From Gloeobacter violaceus PCC 7421 (lineage in GTDB: Bacteria; Cyanobacteriota; Cyanobacteriia; Gloeobacterales; Gloeobacteraceae): DNA of 64,000 bases. The notes below the pieces were generated by a model that ran no database searches, was not told where the DNA came from, and worked only from the letters and a program-made list of their open reading frames with translations. The stretch lies in NCBI RefSeq assembly GCF_000011385.1, contig NC_005125.1, positions 372,001 to 436,000 of the forward strand, given 5' to 3'. This document shows, piece after piece, positions 42,059 to 50,162 of the stretch. The position numbers and the translations under genes were made by a program. Position 1 is the first letter of the stretch, and each line of letters begins with the position of its first letter.

Positions 42059-43780
42059 TCAGCTGCCGGTCAGGCTGCGGTACACCGACTTTGCCGTCTC
42101 GCTGAGCGATTTGACCGCGTCTTTGGCCGTTTCGGCAATTGGGCGCTGCTCGTGCAGGAAGACGCGCGCCGCGTTGCGGCCGGGCATCCCCGAGACCGAA
42201 CCGCCCGGGTGGGTGCCCGCGCCGCTCAGGTAGAGCCCGTCGATGGGCGTTTTGTAGTTGGCGATCTCGGGTAGCGGCCGGAAAAACATTAGGTAGTCGA
42301 TGGTCATATCCAGGTGGTAGTAGTTGCCCTTGAGCGCCCCAAGCCGGTCGGCCAATTCCGCCGGACTCTCGACGTTGCGGGCGATGGTAGCTTTGTGGAC
42401 GTTGGGGGCGTACTGGGCAAGTTTGTCGATCACCTGGTCGGCGACTTTGTTTTTCAGTTCATCCGTCCAGCCGGTGCCCATCTGGCCGGTGCCCTCCGCC
42501 CCGGCAATCTGGTAAGGAGCAAAAAATTCGATCCAGGCGGTGTGCTTGCCCTCGGGGGCAAGGCTCGGATCGAGCACGGAAGGCACCACGACATACATCG
42601 AAGGATCTTCGAGGGGAATTTTGCCCACGGCCGGATCGCTGTGGGCGATTTCGACTTGATCGACCGAATCGGCAATGAGGATCGAACCAATTAGGTACTC
42701 GTCGCGGTGCTGGTGGTGCTCGAAGCGCAGGGGCTCCGAAAGGGCGAGGTCGATTTTGAGAATCGTCTCGTTGCTGTTGCCGATTTTGCGCTCGACCCGC
42801 TCGCGCAGTTTGTCGTCGGCCCGATCGACATCGGCCGGATCGATCAGGTGCAAAAAGACGCGCTTGGCGTCGATGTTGGAGACGACGCCGTGGCGGGCGC
42901 GGTAGGCGCGGCCGTCGGCGGTCTCCACCCCCACCGCCCGGTTCTCCTCGACCAGGATGCGCCGCACCGACTGGTTGCAGAGGATTTCACCCCCCAGGCT
43001 TTCCACCAACCGCACCAGGGCCGCCACCAGCGCCCCGGTGCCGCCTCTGGGGCGGGCCATGCCCGGATTGTGGCGCATCGCCATCATCACCGCCCCGAAG
43101 GCGAGGGCTTTTTGGGAGGGCGGGGCGCCCAGTTCGGCGGCCAGACGGGCGAGGGGGGCTCGAACCAGTTCCAGGTCGAACCATTCCTCGAGCATGTCCC
43201 GGGGACTGGTCAGCAGGCTCTGGGCAAAATCGAGGGTCTTGTTCGGGCCGCCGATCACCGAGAAGAGATCCGCGAGTTTGGCGCCGTCGAAGTTGCCCGC
43301 GATGTCCAAAAGCGACTTGGGCGGGGCATTGAAGATCGGAATGAATACGCCCATCGCCCGCTGCCAAAAATCGATAAATTCGCGGTACTTGCGCGCGTCG
43401 CGCTCGCTGTAGCGGGCAATCTCCCCGCAGGTTTTATCCACGGAGCGGTGGGCCAGAAAGTAACGCCCGTCCGGGTGCGGGCAGAAGACGACCGGGTCGC
43501 AGTACAGGTATTCGAGGCCGAATTTTTCCAGTTCGAGTTCCTCGACCACCGGACCCAGGTGGATAAATTCGTGATCGATGGCGCAGAGGTTGAAGCGAAA
43601 GCCCGGCGCTTCGTCGGGCATCACCTCCTCGGTGGTCGCCGCCCCACCCGGGATCTCGCGTTTTTCGAGCAACAGGACGCTGTAGCCCGCCTTGAGTAGA
43701 TATGCTGCACACACCAGCCCGTTGTGGCCGGCTCCAATGATGACGACATCGTAAGTATCCACGTCCGAACTCCCTGGCAT
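42059..43780 (-). CDS. crtO: CrtO-type beta-carotene ketolase (carotene oxygenase)
   Basis: A 573-residue FAD enzyme of the CrtI/CrtO superfamily. The N-terminal dinucleotide motif is YDVVIIGAGHNGLVCAAYLL then LLLEKREIPGGAATTEE. The C-terminus has the superfamily FAD signature DGLYLSGAGTHPGGSVSGMP. It is longer than bacterial CrtI desaturases and has the CrtO-type central region. CrtO introduces 4-keto groups, yielding echinenone or related ketocarotenoids in membranes. G. violaceus is known to have a CrtO as well as a CrtW ketolase. The ATG at 43780 places the FAD motif ten residues in; the frame runs open to 44755, but only as antisense of the next gene. Confidence 0.85.
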   Translation of the reverse strand: MPGSSDVDTYDVVIIGAGHNGLVCAAYLLKAGYSVLLLEKREIPGGAATTEEVMPDEAPGFRFNLCAIDHEFIHLGPVVEELELEKFGLEYLYCDPVVFCPHPDGRYFLAHRSVDKTCGEIARYSERDARKYREFIDFWQRAMGVFIPIFNAPPKSLLDIAGNFDGAKLADLFSVIGGPNKTLDFAQSLLTSPRDMLEEWFDLELVRAPLARLAAELGAPPSQKALAFGAVMMAMRHNPGMARPRGGTGALVAALVRLVESLGGEILCNQSVRRILVEENRAVGVETADGRAYRARHGVVSNIDAKRVFLHLIDPADVDRADDKLRERVERKIGNSNETILKIDLALSEPLRFEHHQHRDEYLIGSILIADSVDQVEIAHSDPAVGKIPLEDPSMYVVVPSVLDPSLAPEGKHTAWIEFFAPYQIAGAEGTGQMGTGWTDELKNKVADQVIDKLAQYAPNVHKATIARNVESPAELADRLGALKGNYYHLDMTIDYLMFFRPLPEIANYKTPIDGLYLSGAGTHPGGSVSGMPGRNAARVFLHEQRPIAETAKDAVKSLSETAKSVYRSLTGS

Positions 43781-43936
43781 CGCTCTGCGTTTCTTCACCA
43801 GATTGCGAAACGTTATCGAGCCTGTCGCCCACCGCCGGAGAGATTTCGGTCCGCACAGGTGAGGCTTGAACCTGAACAATCGGCCAGTAGCTCGCGCTGT
43901 GTTGCCGTGGTAGCTTTTTTCCAAGCGTTGGGGGCG

Positions 43937-44869
43937 ATGGCGATGGCAGGAGCGATCCGGATTTTGCTGCAGACGACCATTCCCGAGACCGACGACGACT
44001 GGGACATTCGGCGCTTTTCGCTTTTGACGGAATGTTTGCGTTCTCTCAAAGACGAAAACGGCGCGCCGCTGTGCGAGGTGACAGCGCGCAACCGGGCTGC
44101 CGCAGGCGGCGACGACCCGGTGCTGAGCGGCCTGGGCGAATCGGACTTTGACGAGTTGTGGCTGTTTGCCGTCGATGTGGGCGACGGGTTGAGCGCCGCC
44201 GACTGCGCGGGGATCAACGGCTTCCACCGGCGCGGTGGCGGGCTGATGGTCACCCGCGATCACATGGATCTCGGTTGTTCGGTCTGCAGCCTGGGGGCGG
44301 TAGGGGCGGCCCACAATTTCCACACCCACAACCCCGAGCACGACCCTGAGCGACAGTGCATCGACGACATCTACACCACCGACATCAGCTGGCCCAACTA
44401 CCACTCCGGCCGCAACGGCGACTATCAAAAAATTGTCCCGGTCGAACCGATGCACGAACTGCTCTGCCGTCCCGACGCTCCGGGCGACCCGATCGAATAT
44501 CTGCCGGCTCATCCCCACGAGGGAGCGGTGGGCATACCGGAAGTGGACGGTATCGATGCGCGGGTGGTGGCCCGCGGCGCGAGCCTGGTCTCGGGTCGCC
44601 TGTTCAACCTGGCGGTGGCCATCGAGCGCACGGCGCACTCCGGCCGGGCGGTGGCCGAATCGACTTTTCACCACTTCAGCGATGTCAACTGGGACGGCCG
44701 CTATCCCTGTCCAAGCTTCGTGTGCGAACTGCCCGGCGACACGATGCAGACCCATCCGCGCGCGCTAGAAGACACCAAAGCCTACGTGCGCAATCTGGCG
44801 CTGTGGCTGGCTCCGGAAGGTGTTAGCTGCCAGAGTTTTCAATCTCTTGAGGAGCGAAGTGCAGTCTGA
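43937..44869 (+). CDS. Conserved hypothetical protein, possibly ThuA/glutamine-amidotransferase-like fold
   Basis: About 310 residues, cytoplasmic, no membrane segment. The pattern ESDFDELWLFAVDVGDGL then INGFHRRGGGLMVTRDHMDL resembles the strand-turn-strand of ThuA or class I amidotransferase-like proteins, in which a request such as Gly-Gly-Gly followed by His is common. Further regions rich in His and Asp (AHNFHTHNPEHDPE, FHHFSDVNWDG) could bind metal. I do not recognise a characterised family. The ATG at 43937 follows TTGGGGG; an ATG two codons later is also possible. It is divergent from crtO, with starts about 155 bases apart. Confidence 0.6.
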   Translation: MAMAGAIRILLQTTIPETDDDWDIRRFSLLTECLRSLKDENGAPLCEVTARNRAAAGGDDPVLSGLGESDFDELWLFAVDVGDGLSAADCAGINGFHRRGGGLMVTRDHMDLGCSVCSLGAVGAAHNFHTHNPEHDPERQCIDDIYTTDISWPNYHSGRNGDYQKIVPVEPMHELLCRPDAPGDPIEYLPAHPHEGAVGIPEVDGIDARVVARGASLVSGRLFNLAVAIERTAHSGRAVAESTFHHFSDVNWDGRYPCPSFVCELPGDTMQTHPRALEDTKAYVRNLALWLAPEGVSCQSFQSLEERSAV

Positions 44870-44899
44870 GCGTTCCAAAATTTTATGAAGCATGGAACA

Positions 44900-45700
44900 C
44901 TACCGTTGAAACACGAAATAGACATTGAGAACAACCATCAGTAAATTCGCGACAAAGTAAACGGCTGCACCGTAGCCTTCGGGCAAAAGTAGCAGAGAGT
45001 TAGACTCCAAATATTCACGAAGGATAGACTGCACATCTGCCAGGGAGTACTTTTGTTTGCTGGACTCTGATTCCAACAACAAACTGTTGCTATCTTTCGT
45101 ATGCAGCCGGGAAGCATAGTATTCAAGACCGTCGCTAATGCTTTGGTATTGCTTTTTTCCTTGTCTTGATCCTCCTCGATGCAAAAATATTGCCAGAATG
45201 ACAAGAGTCAAAACATACACCTCGTAAAATAGCATTGTAGAGGCAGGCCAACCTATCTTCAGCGATGAACTCGCAGCAAGCAAGGTGTATGTAGGGAAAA
45301 AAGCATGAATAATTGTTAGCAACAGAACCATTAAAGATAGTATTCTAAGGCTTCTTGAACGACCTTTTAATTCACTTATGTTTGTAACTAGCTTGTACCT
45401 AGATATAATATCTACTTCATCGCTATGAAAGTTTTCCGAAAGTTGCCGTTTCTTGAAATTTTCAATCTGGTAGCTGTTTTCTTTATAGTGCGCCAATGCT
45501 TTCTCGTAATACTCATGTGCTTCTTTCAGGTTATGATTTTGCTTCTCCAAATCACCCAAAGCTTTCCATGTAATAGCTTCTTCAAGCCTATTTTGCAGCT
45601 CAAGATGCAAAAGCAAAGGTAAATCTTTACCGGGAAATAGCCTGTCGTGATTGTCGGGCAATCTTTTGGCAGTGTCTTCATTGTCCATATGTGTGCTCAT
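44900..45700 (-). CDS. TPR-like/helical membrane protein partnered with a GTPase
   Basis: A 266-residue protein. Residues 30-75 look like a tetratricopeptide-like helical hairpin (EEAITWKALGDLEKQNHNLK then EAHEYYEKALAHYKEN). Two membrane helices lie at about 120-142 (RILSLMVLLLTIIHAFF) and 155-173 (YEVYVLTLVILAIFLH). A cytoplasmic helical stretch follows and a last helix is at the C-terminus (FVANLLMVVLNVYFVF). The layout recalls two-helix effector proteins of bacterial conflict systems, but no family is recognised. The ATG overlaps the GTPase stop by four bases (ATGA). Both genes are strongly AT-rich against the genome, indicating transfer. Confidence 0.65.
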   Translation of the reverse strand: MSTHMDNEDTAKRLPDNHDRLFPGKDLPLLLHLELQNRLEEAITWKALGDLEKQNHNLKEAHEYYEKALAHYKENSYQIENFKKRQLSENFHSDEVDIISRYKLVTNISELKGRSRSLRILSLMVLLLTIIHAFFPTYTLLAASSSLKIGWPASTMLFYEVYVLTLVILAIFLHRGGSRQGKKQYQSISDGLEYYASRLHTKDSNSLLLESESSKQKYSLADVQSILREYLESNSLLLLPEGYGAAVYFVANLLMVVLNVYFVFQR

Positions 45701-46500
45701 TTATTAGCGCAGTAAGCCAAAATTGTGGCAACCAATGCATTATGATCTGCGAAGCGTTGCTCATCCGTGTAAAAGCCACTCATGGCTGTTCTTTGAAAGA
45801 AAAGCCTATTAGTAGACGAGTACGAGCACACAATGCGCCGCAATGCTTTTGCCTCGCCTAACGCTTGTTCATAAGGACCTTGCGTGTAGTGATTGAGTAT
45901 TGCTTGCTTTGCACTAGGTGTCAGCCAGAGATCGGCTTTCGTAACAACTGTCACCAACCACTTTGCACCTTCATAACCACCAAGCAAGATTGTCCACTCT
46001 TCAAGAGCATCGATTTCTCTTTGGCGACAACTGCGAAGGTATTCAGGTGACGGCTCTCCGTTAGCGAGGGCTTCAGCGACATTTCGACTCTTTAAATCTG
46101 GAGCTTCCGATTCATGGTAACCATTGCAGACAATATTAATGATTCCAACGTAGTTTTTTCTCGTTGCTTCCCTAATTGCTCTGGCGCGAATCTCTTTATC
46201 AAACACTTGTCCAGGAGTGTCAATAATGTTGAACACAACTCCTCGAAGAATCCCTTCTATATTTTGATTTTCTCTAGTACTTGCTATGGCAAATGAACTT
46301 TGACCACGCAAAGCATTAATAAATGCTGATTTACCTACTCCTGTTGCCCCAAGAACAAGGATATCGATAGATTCTTTCCTCAAGAAAAAATCGATAACCT
46401 TATCGAGTACTCCACGCTCTTTAAGGATCTGAAGTACAGCTCCAGAAAATTCAATTGCTGTCTTGGTAACCTTGACGATATCACCGGTCTCGTCAGGCAT
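45697..46500 (-). CDS. P-loop GTPase (IRG/dynamin-like or TRAFAC class) of a two-gene operon
   Basis: A 267-residue GTPase. G1 is VLGATGVGKSAFINALRG at about residues 50-67, G3 is FNIIDTPGQ, and G4 is VVTKADLW, giving guanine specificity. A helix (AVLQILKERGVLDKVIDFFL) precedes the P-loop. The C-terminal part is helical. No membrane segment is present. It resembles the small septin/IRG-like GTPases in bacterial defence-type loci, but the match is only at motif level. The ATG at 46500 is chosen over a TTG at 46506. It heads an AT-rich operon with the membrane protein gene, overlapping it by four bases. Confidence 0.75.
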   Translation of the reverse strand: MPDETGDIVKVTKTAIEFSGAVLQILKERGVLDKVIDFFLRKESIDILVLGATGVGKSAFINALRGQSSFAIASTRENQNIEGILRGVVFNIIDTPGQVFDKEIRARAIREATRKNYVGIINIVCNGYHESEAPDLKSRNVAEALANGEPSPEYLRSCRQREIDALEEWTILLGGYEGAKWLVTVVTKADLWLTPSAKQAILNHYTQGPYEQALGEAKALRRIVCSYSSTNRLFFQRTAMSGFYTDEQRFADHNALVATILAYCANK

Positions 46501-46594
46501 AGTCAATTTCAGTCGCTACCGTGCTCAACATTATAGGCGTCATGTTCCTGGCTTTCCAACCGTGGTAGTTACCACTGAGCTACCTTGTCCAAGT

Positions 46595-46830
46595 CTAACC
46601 GCGGGTGTAAAGCAGGGGTGCTCCCGGCCCGAGCGGCAGGTTGAGTAGGTACCACTGCACAAACAAGCCCGACCAACCGAGGTCAAAGGCGACCGAGTAG
46701 GGTAGCATCGCGACAAGCAGCGATCCGAAGCGCAAGTTGGGTTCGTACTTGCGCGCGAAGACGATGATGAGCGGAAAGTAAAGTAAGGTAGCAGCGGGGC
46801 AATCACGTTGGTGGACGGATCGGCCACCCG
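46595..46830 (-). pseudogene. C-terminal remnant of an AbgT-family transporter, frameshifted
   Basis: On the minus strand AAYRVADPSTNVIAPLLPYF is followed, in another frame, by YFPLIIVFARKYEPNLRFGS, LLVAMLPYSVAFDLGW and NLPLGPGAPLLY. This is the end of p-aminobenzoyl-glutamate transporters. The frame break sits at a tandem TACTT duplication (five added bases near 46776-46790), which explains the shift. Everything before the last 80 or so residues is missing. Not functional. Confidence 0.7.
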
Positions 46831-46931
46831 GTAGGCCGCTGGGTGAGTTCGAAGTTGTAGCCTAAGATACCGTGTCGCCTGTCAAGGGGCTGCACCTGCC
46901 TGATTTCTCCTCAGCGAGGGGGGCATGCCAT

Positions 46932-48098
46932 TCAGGAGAAGCGCGACGAGACCTGTGTAAGGGCCGCGATCAGCGAGTCGATCATCGCCTCGGTGTGGGT
47001 AGCCATCAAAGACAGGCGGATGCGGCTGGTCGGTACGGTGGGAGGCCGGACGGCCGGGGCAAAAATGCCCTCTTCGAACAGCTCGCCGGCAAAGCAGTGG
47101 GTGGCTTCGATATCGCCCACCCACAGGCAAAGGATGGCCGCATCGCTCGGCAGCTGTGCAATGCCGATTTCATCGATACCCGCGCGCAGGCGAGCGATGT
47201 TTTGCCGGAGCAGGGCGCGGCGCGGGGTCTCGGTGCGGGCAATATGCACCGCCTCCAGGGCCGCGGCTGCCGCAGCCGGAGCCAGGCCGGTCGTGTAGAC
47301 GAAGCTGCGCGCCCGGTTGCGCAGATAGTCGACAAGTTCAGCACTGCCGCAGACGTAGCCGCCCTGGCTGCCCAATGCCTTCGAGAGCGTTCCCATCTGC
47401 ACCAGGGAGCGGGTGAGACCCAGTTGCTCGACCGCCCCAGCACCGGTAGGGCCGAGCACGCCGGTAGCGTGGGCTTCGTCCACCAAGAGCATGCACCCGT
47501 AGCGGCGGGCCAGATCCGCGATGCGGGCCAGATCGATCAGATCGCCATCCATGCTGAAGACCGAGTCGGTGCAGATCAAGCAGCGGCGGTGGCGCTCGCG
47601 CTGCTCGATCAGTAAGCTTTCCAGGGCGCTGCAATCGCCGTGGGGATAAAGCCGGTGGACGGCACCGCTCAATTCGGCCCCCCCGCGCAGGCAGGCGTGG
47701 TTGTACTCGTCGCCTACCACCAGATCGCGCTTGCCCACCAGCGCCGGGATCGTCCCGAGATTGGCCAGATAACCCGACGAAAAGACCAGGCAATCATCGC
47801 AGCCTTTCCACCCGGCCAGGGCTTGCTCCAACTCGCGGTGCACATCGCGCTCACCACTGAGAAGCCGCGAGCCGGTCGCCCCGGCGCCGTAGAGCCGAAC
47901 GGCCCGGCAAGCCGCCTCGATGAGCCGTTCATCGCCGCTGAGGCCCAGATAGTCGTTGCTTGCAAACTGAAGCACCGGCTTGCCGTCCACATCCATTTGC
48001 GGTCCGGCCAGACCATTGTGGGTTCGCGTCGTCCGGTACCAGCCCACCCGATGCAAGCTCTCAAGATCCGCCCGGATCCATCCGTAAGGATCAGCCAC
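46932..48098 (-). CDS. bioF: 8-amino-7-oxononanoate synthase
   Basis: A 388-residue PLP enzyme of the alpha-oxoamine synthase family that joins pimeloyl thioester and alanine in biotin synthesis. Key features are FASNDYLGLSGDERL, GSRLLSGERDVHRELE, DEYNHACLRGG, LLVDEAHATGVLGPTG and the PLP-binding Lys in MGTLSKALGSQGGYVCG. Length is normal for BioF, and the N-terminus lacks the extension of ALAS or Kbl. No other bio gene is adjacent. It is divergent from the M23 gene. Confidence 0.88.
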   Translation of the reverse strand: MADPYGWIRADLESLHRVGWYRTTRTHNGLAGPQMDVDGKPVLQFASNDYLGLSGDERLIEAACRAVRLYGAGATGSRLLSGERDVHRELEQALAGWKGCDDCLVFSSGYLANLGTIPALVGKRDLVVGDEYNHACLRGGAELSGAVHRLYPHGDCSALESLLIEQRERHRRCLICTDSVFSMDGDLIDLARIADLARRYGCMLLVDEAHATGVLGPTGAGAVEQLGLTRSLVQMGTLSKALGSQGGYVCGSAELVDYLRNRARSFVYTTGLAPAAAAAALEAVHIARTETPRRALLRQNIARLRAGIDEIGIAQLPSDAAILCLWVGDIEATHCFAGELFEEGIFAPAVRPPTVPTSRIRLSLMATHTEAMIDSLIAALTQVSSRFS

Positions 48099-48220
48099 GC
48101 CCCATTACCCCGACTTGCAGATGTCCGGCGGCGGACGGCGACTGGCCTGCGCTTTCGGTCAGGGGGACTGGCGACTTAGAGTGCGAGAGCTTATTCACCC
48201 CAAAGCACCCAGCAACCACC

Positions 48221-48976
48221 ATGGCACCCTCCCAACAACCCGATTTGCACTCACCGCTCAAACATCTGCGGATTACCAGCCGCTTCGGCATGCGCATACA
48301 CCCCATCCGGCGGACCCGGCGGCTGCACAAGGGAGTCGACCTGCGCGCCCCAACCGGAACCCCAGTGTACGCCGCCGCCGATGGTGCGGTAGAGGCCGCC
48401 GGGCGGCAGGGCGGCTACGGCAATGCCGTCCTCATCGATCACGGCGGCGGTTGGAAGACCCGCTACGCCCACCTCGACAGCGTCCGGGTGCAGGCAGGCG
48501 CACCCGTCGAAGCGGGCAAGCCGATTGGCCGCGCAGGAAACACCGGTCTATCGAAAGGCCCCCATCTCCACTTCGAACTGTTGCACAACGGCCGCCCGGT
48601 CGACCCGATGCCTTACTTGCAAGCCGCCGCAAAGCCCAGCCGCGCCGCTTCGGTTGCCGCCGCCGCCAAGACGATTCTCGAACGCCGCGGGTACACCGAC
48701 GCTCAAGGCACACGTTCCTACCGTGGTCACACCTACAACTTCGACAAAGAGGGTTCCCGATTAACGGTGAGTGAGCCTGACGGCCGGGGGGCGATTCTCG
48801 AAGTCGACGGCGGACGAGTGCTCACCGATAGGGTGACAGCCCGGGACGCGACTATCCTCGGCGAGGTCCGGCGTCGGCTGTTGGCACCACCCGCGCCGGA
48901 GCGACAGCCCAGCCGGGTACCGCTCGCGGTTCCAGACCGCCCCCGACCACAAGCTCTGGAGCACCAGCCGGAGTGA
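48221..48976 (+). CDS. M23-family peptidase (LytM-like)
   Basis: A 251-residue peptidase. The LytM domain at about residues 15-140 has all zinc and catalytic motifs: RRLHKGVDLRAPTGTPVYAA (His, Asp) and GPHLHFELLHNG (HxH), with the second catalytic His in TRYAHLDSV. These enzymes cut peptidoglycan cross-bridges. No signal peptide is visible from the ATG at 48221, unusual for a cell-wall enzyme; the longer open frame upstream has none either. The C-terminal 100 residues are not recognised and end in a Pro/Arg-rich tail. Its stop abuts the rplY stop with no base between. Confidence 0.82.
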   Translation: MAPSQQPDLHSPLKHLRITSRFGMRIHPIRRTRRLHKGVDLRAPTGTPVYAAADGAVEAAGRQGGYGNAVLIDHGGGWKTRYAHLDSVRVQAGAPVEAGKPIGRAGNTGLSKGPHLHFELLHNGRPVDPMPYLQAAAKPSRAASVAAAAKTILERRGYTDAQGTRSYRGHTYNFDKEGSRLTVSEPDGRGAILEVDGGRVLTDRVTARDATILGEVRRRLLAPPAPERQPSRVPLAVPDRPRPQALEHQPE

Positions 48977-49612
48977 TTACCCGGCAGCCGTTGCCGGTTG
49001 CTCGCCGGGTTGTTCGACCGCCGACTCCGCCGCGTCCATCGATTGGAGGGCGCGGCCGGTCGGTGAGGGGGTCAGGTGCGCCACTACCAGATCCGGGGTG
49101 TTGACAACCTCGATGCCGGGGGGCAAAACCAGGTCTTTGACATAGAGCATGTCGCCTACTTGCATGGTCGAAATATCGACTTCGATCGCCTCAGGCACGT
49201 CCGTGGGGGGGGTGTTGACCGTCAGTTGGGTGAGTACCTTTTCGAGCAGACCGCCGTCCATCTTGACGCCTACCGCTTCGCCGGTAAACACCAAAGGCAA
49301 ATCGAGGGTAATGCTGCCGTGGCCCGCGACCGCAAAAAAGCTCAAGTGCAACAGCTTGCCGCCCACCGCGTCGTGCTGCACTTCGCGCAGAAGCACATCG
49401 CCCGACCAGCCCCGCTCCACCTTCAAAGGCAAAATGGTGTTGTTGATGGTGACACGCTTGAGTAAATCTTCAGCGGTGCGTTGTTCAAGTTCCAACGCCA
49501 GCGACTGGGTTCCCCGATGACCATAGAGTACTGCCGGAATGCGGCCTTCGCGGCGCATCGCCCGCGGCTGGGCGCCCGTGGCCCGTTGTTTGAGCGTCAG
49601 TGGTATCGTCAT
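48977..49612 (-). CDS. rplY: 50S ribosomal protein L25, long CTC form
   Basis: A 211-residue L25/TL5/CTC protein that binds 5S rRNA. The N-terminal domain has REGRIPAVLYGHRGTQSLAL, and the C-terminal TL5 domain has VGDMLYVKDLVLPPGIEVV. The tail after residue 190 is low-complexity (Glu/Ala/Pro). The ATG at 49612 has AAGGAA eight bases upstream; the in-frame start at 49627 would include this ribosome site and is rejected. It is monocistronic, tail to tail with the M23 gene. Confidence 0.92.
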   Translation of the reverse strand: MTIPLTLKQRATGAQPRAMRREGRIPAVLYGHRGTQSLALELEQRTAEDLLKRVTINNTILPLKVERGWSGDVLLREVQHDAVGGKLLHLSFFAVAGHGSITLDLPLVFTGEAVGVKMDGGLLEKVLTQLTVNTPPTDVPEAIEVDISTMQVGDMLYVKDLVLPPGIEVVNTPDLVVAHLTPSPTGRALQSMDAAESAVEQPGEQPATAAG

Positions 49613-49799
49613 GGGAAATTCCTTCAAGGACAGAGTTCTCTATGGTAATGGTTGCCTACTGCACACGCTCTTCGCTTCCTCCCTGGGTTGCAAATAACCG
49701 GCGATCTATTGGTGCTATGGGGCGGGTGGTGCGATGGGCCGCACTTGATGGCCCTGCAACCTTTCCGCTACATTGGCTCTACCGAACAAGCGGGCCACC

Positions 49800-50150
49800 A
49801 TGGAAACAGAAACAGCCGCCACCGACGTTGAGAAACATTTGGAAATCATCGACAAAATGATTGATCTCAGATTGCGGCTGGCTGCCATCGAATCGGAAAT
49901 TCAAGCGGTGCAACCGGAGTTTCACCTGGCCTGTGCCGCCATCAGCGACGGCAAAATCGAGACTCCCCGGGCCACGATCAGCCGCCGCTTGACCGCCGGC
50001 CGCTGGGAATACAGCCCTCCCATCGTCCAGATGGAAGAAGATCTCAAGCGGCTCAAAAAAGACTTTCAAAAAAAGCACGAACCCACGGAGGGCCGCGAGG
50101 TGATCTGGGCAGTGCGGCTCACTGGCGGGGACGATCTGCGGAACTTTTGA
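49800..50150 (+). CDS. Small hypothetical protein with coiled-coil N- and C-terminal helices
   Basis: A 116-residue cytoplasmic protein. Residues 10-45 (HLEIIDKMIDLRLRLAAIES) and 80-100 (QMEEDLKRLKKDFQKKHE) are charged helices. Between them is a segment with ETPRATISRRLTAGRWEYSP. The family is not recognised. The start is taken as ATG 49800, where the upstream GC-rich sequence offers only a weak ribosome site. It ends 12 bases from the tilS stop, facing it. Confidence 0.55.
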   Translation: METETAATDVEKHLEIIDKMIDLRLRLAAIESEIQAVQPEFHLACAAISDGKIETPRATISRRLTAGRWEYSPPIVQMEEDLKRLKKDFQKKHEPTEGREVIWAVRLTGGDDLRNF

Positions 50151-50162
50151 GGGAAAAGGCGC

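Noticed and set aside
42059-44755. 898-codon frame including crtO
   Set aside because: The first 325 codons are antisense of the divergent gene at 43937; the FAD motif shows the true start at 43780.
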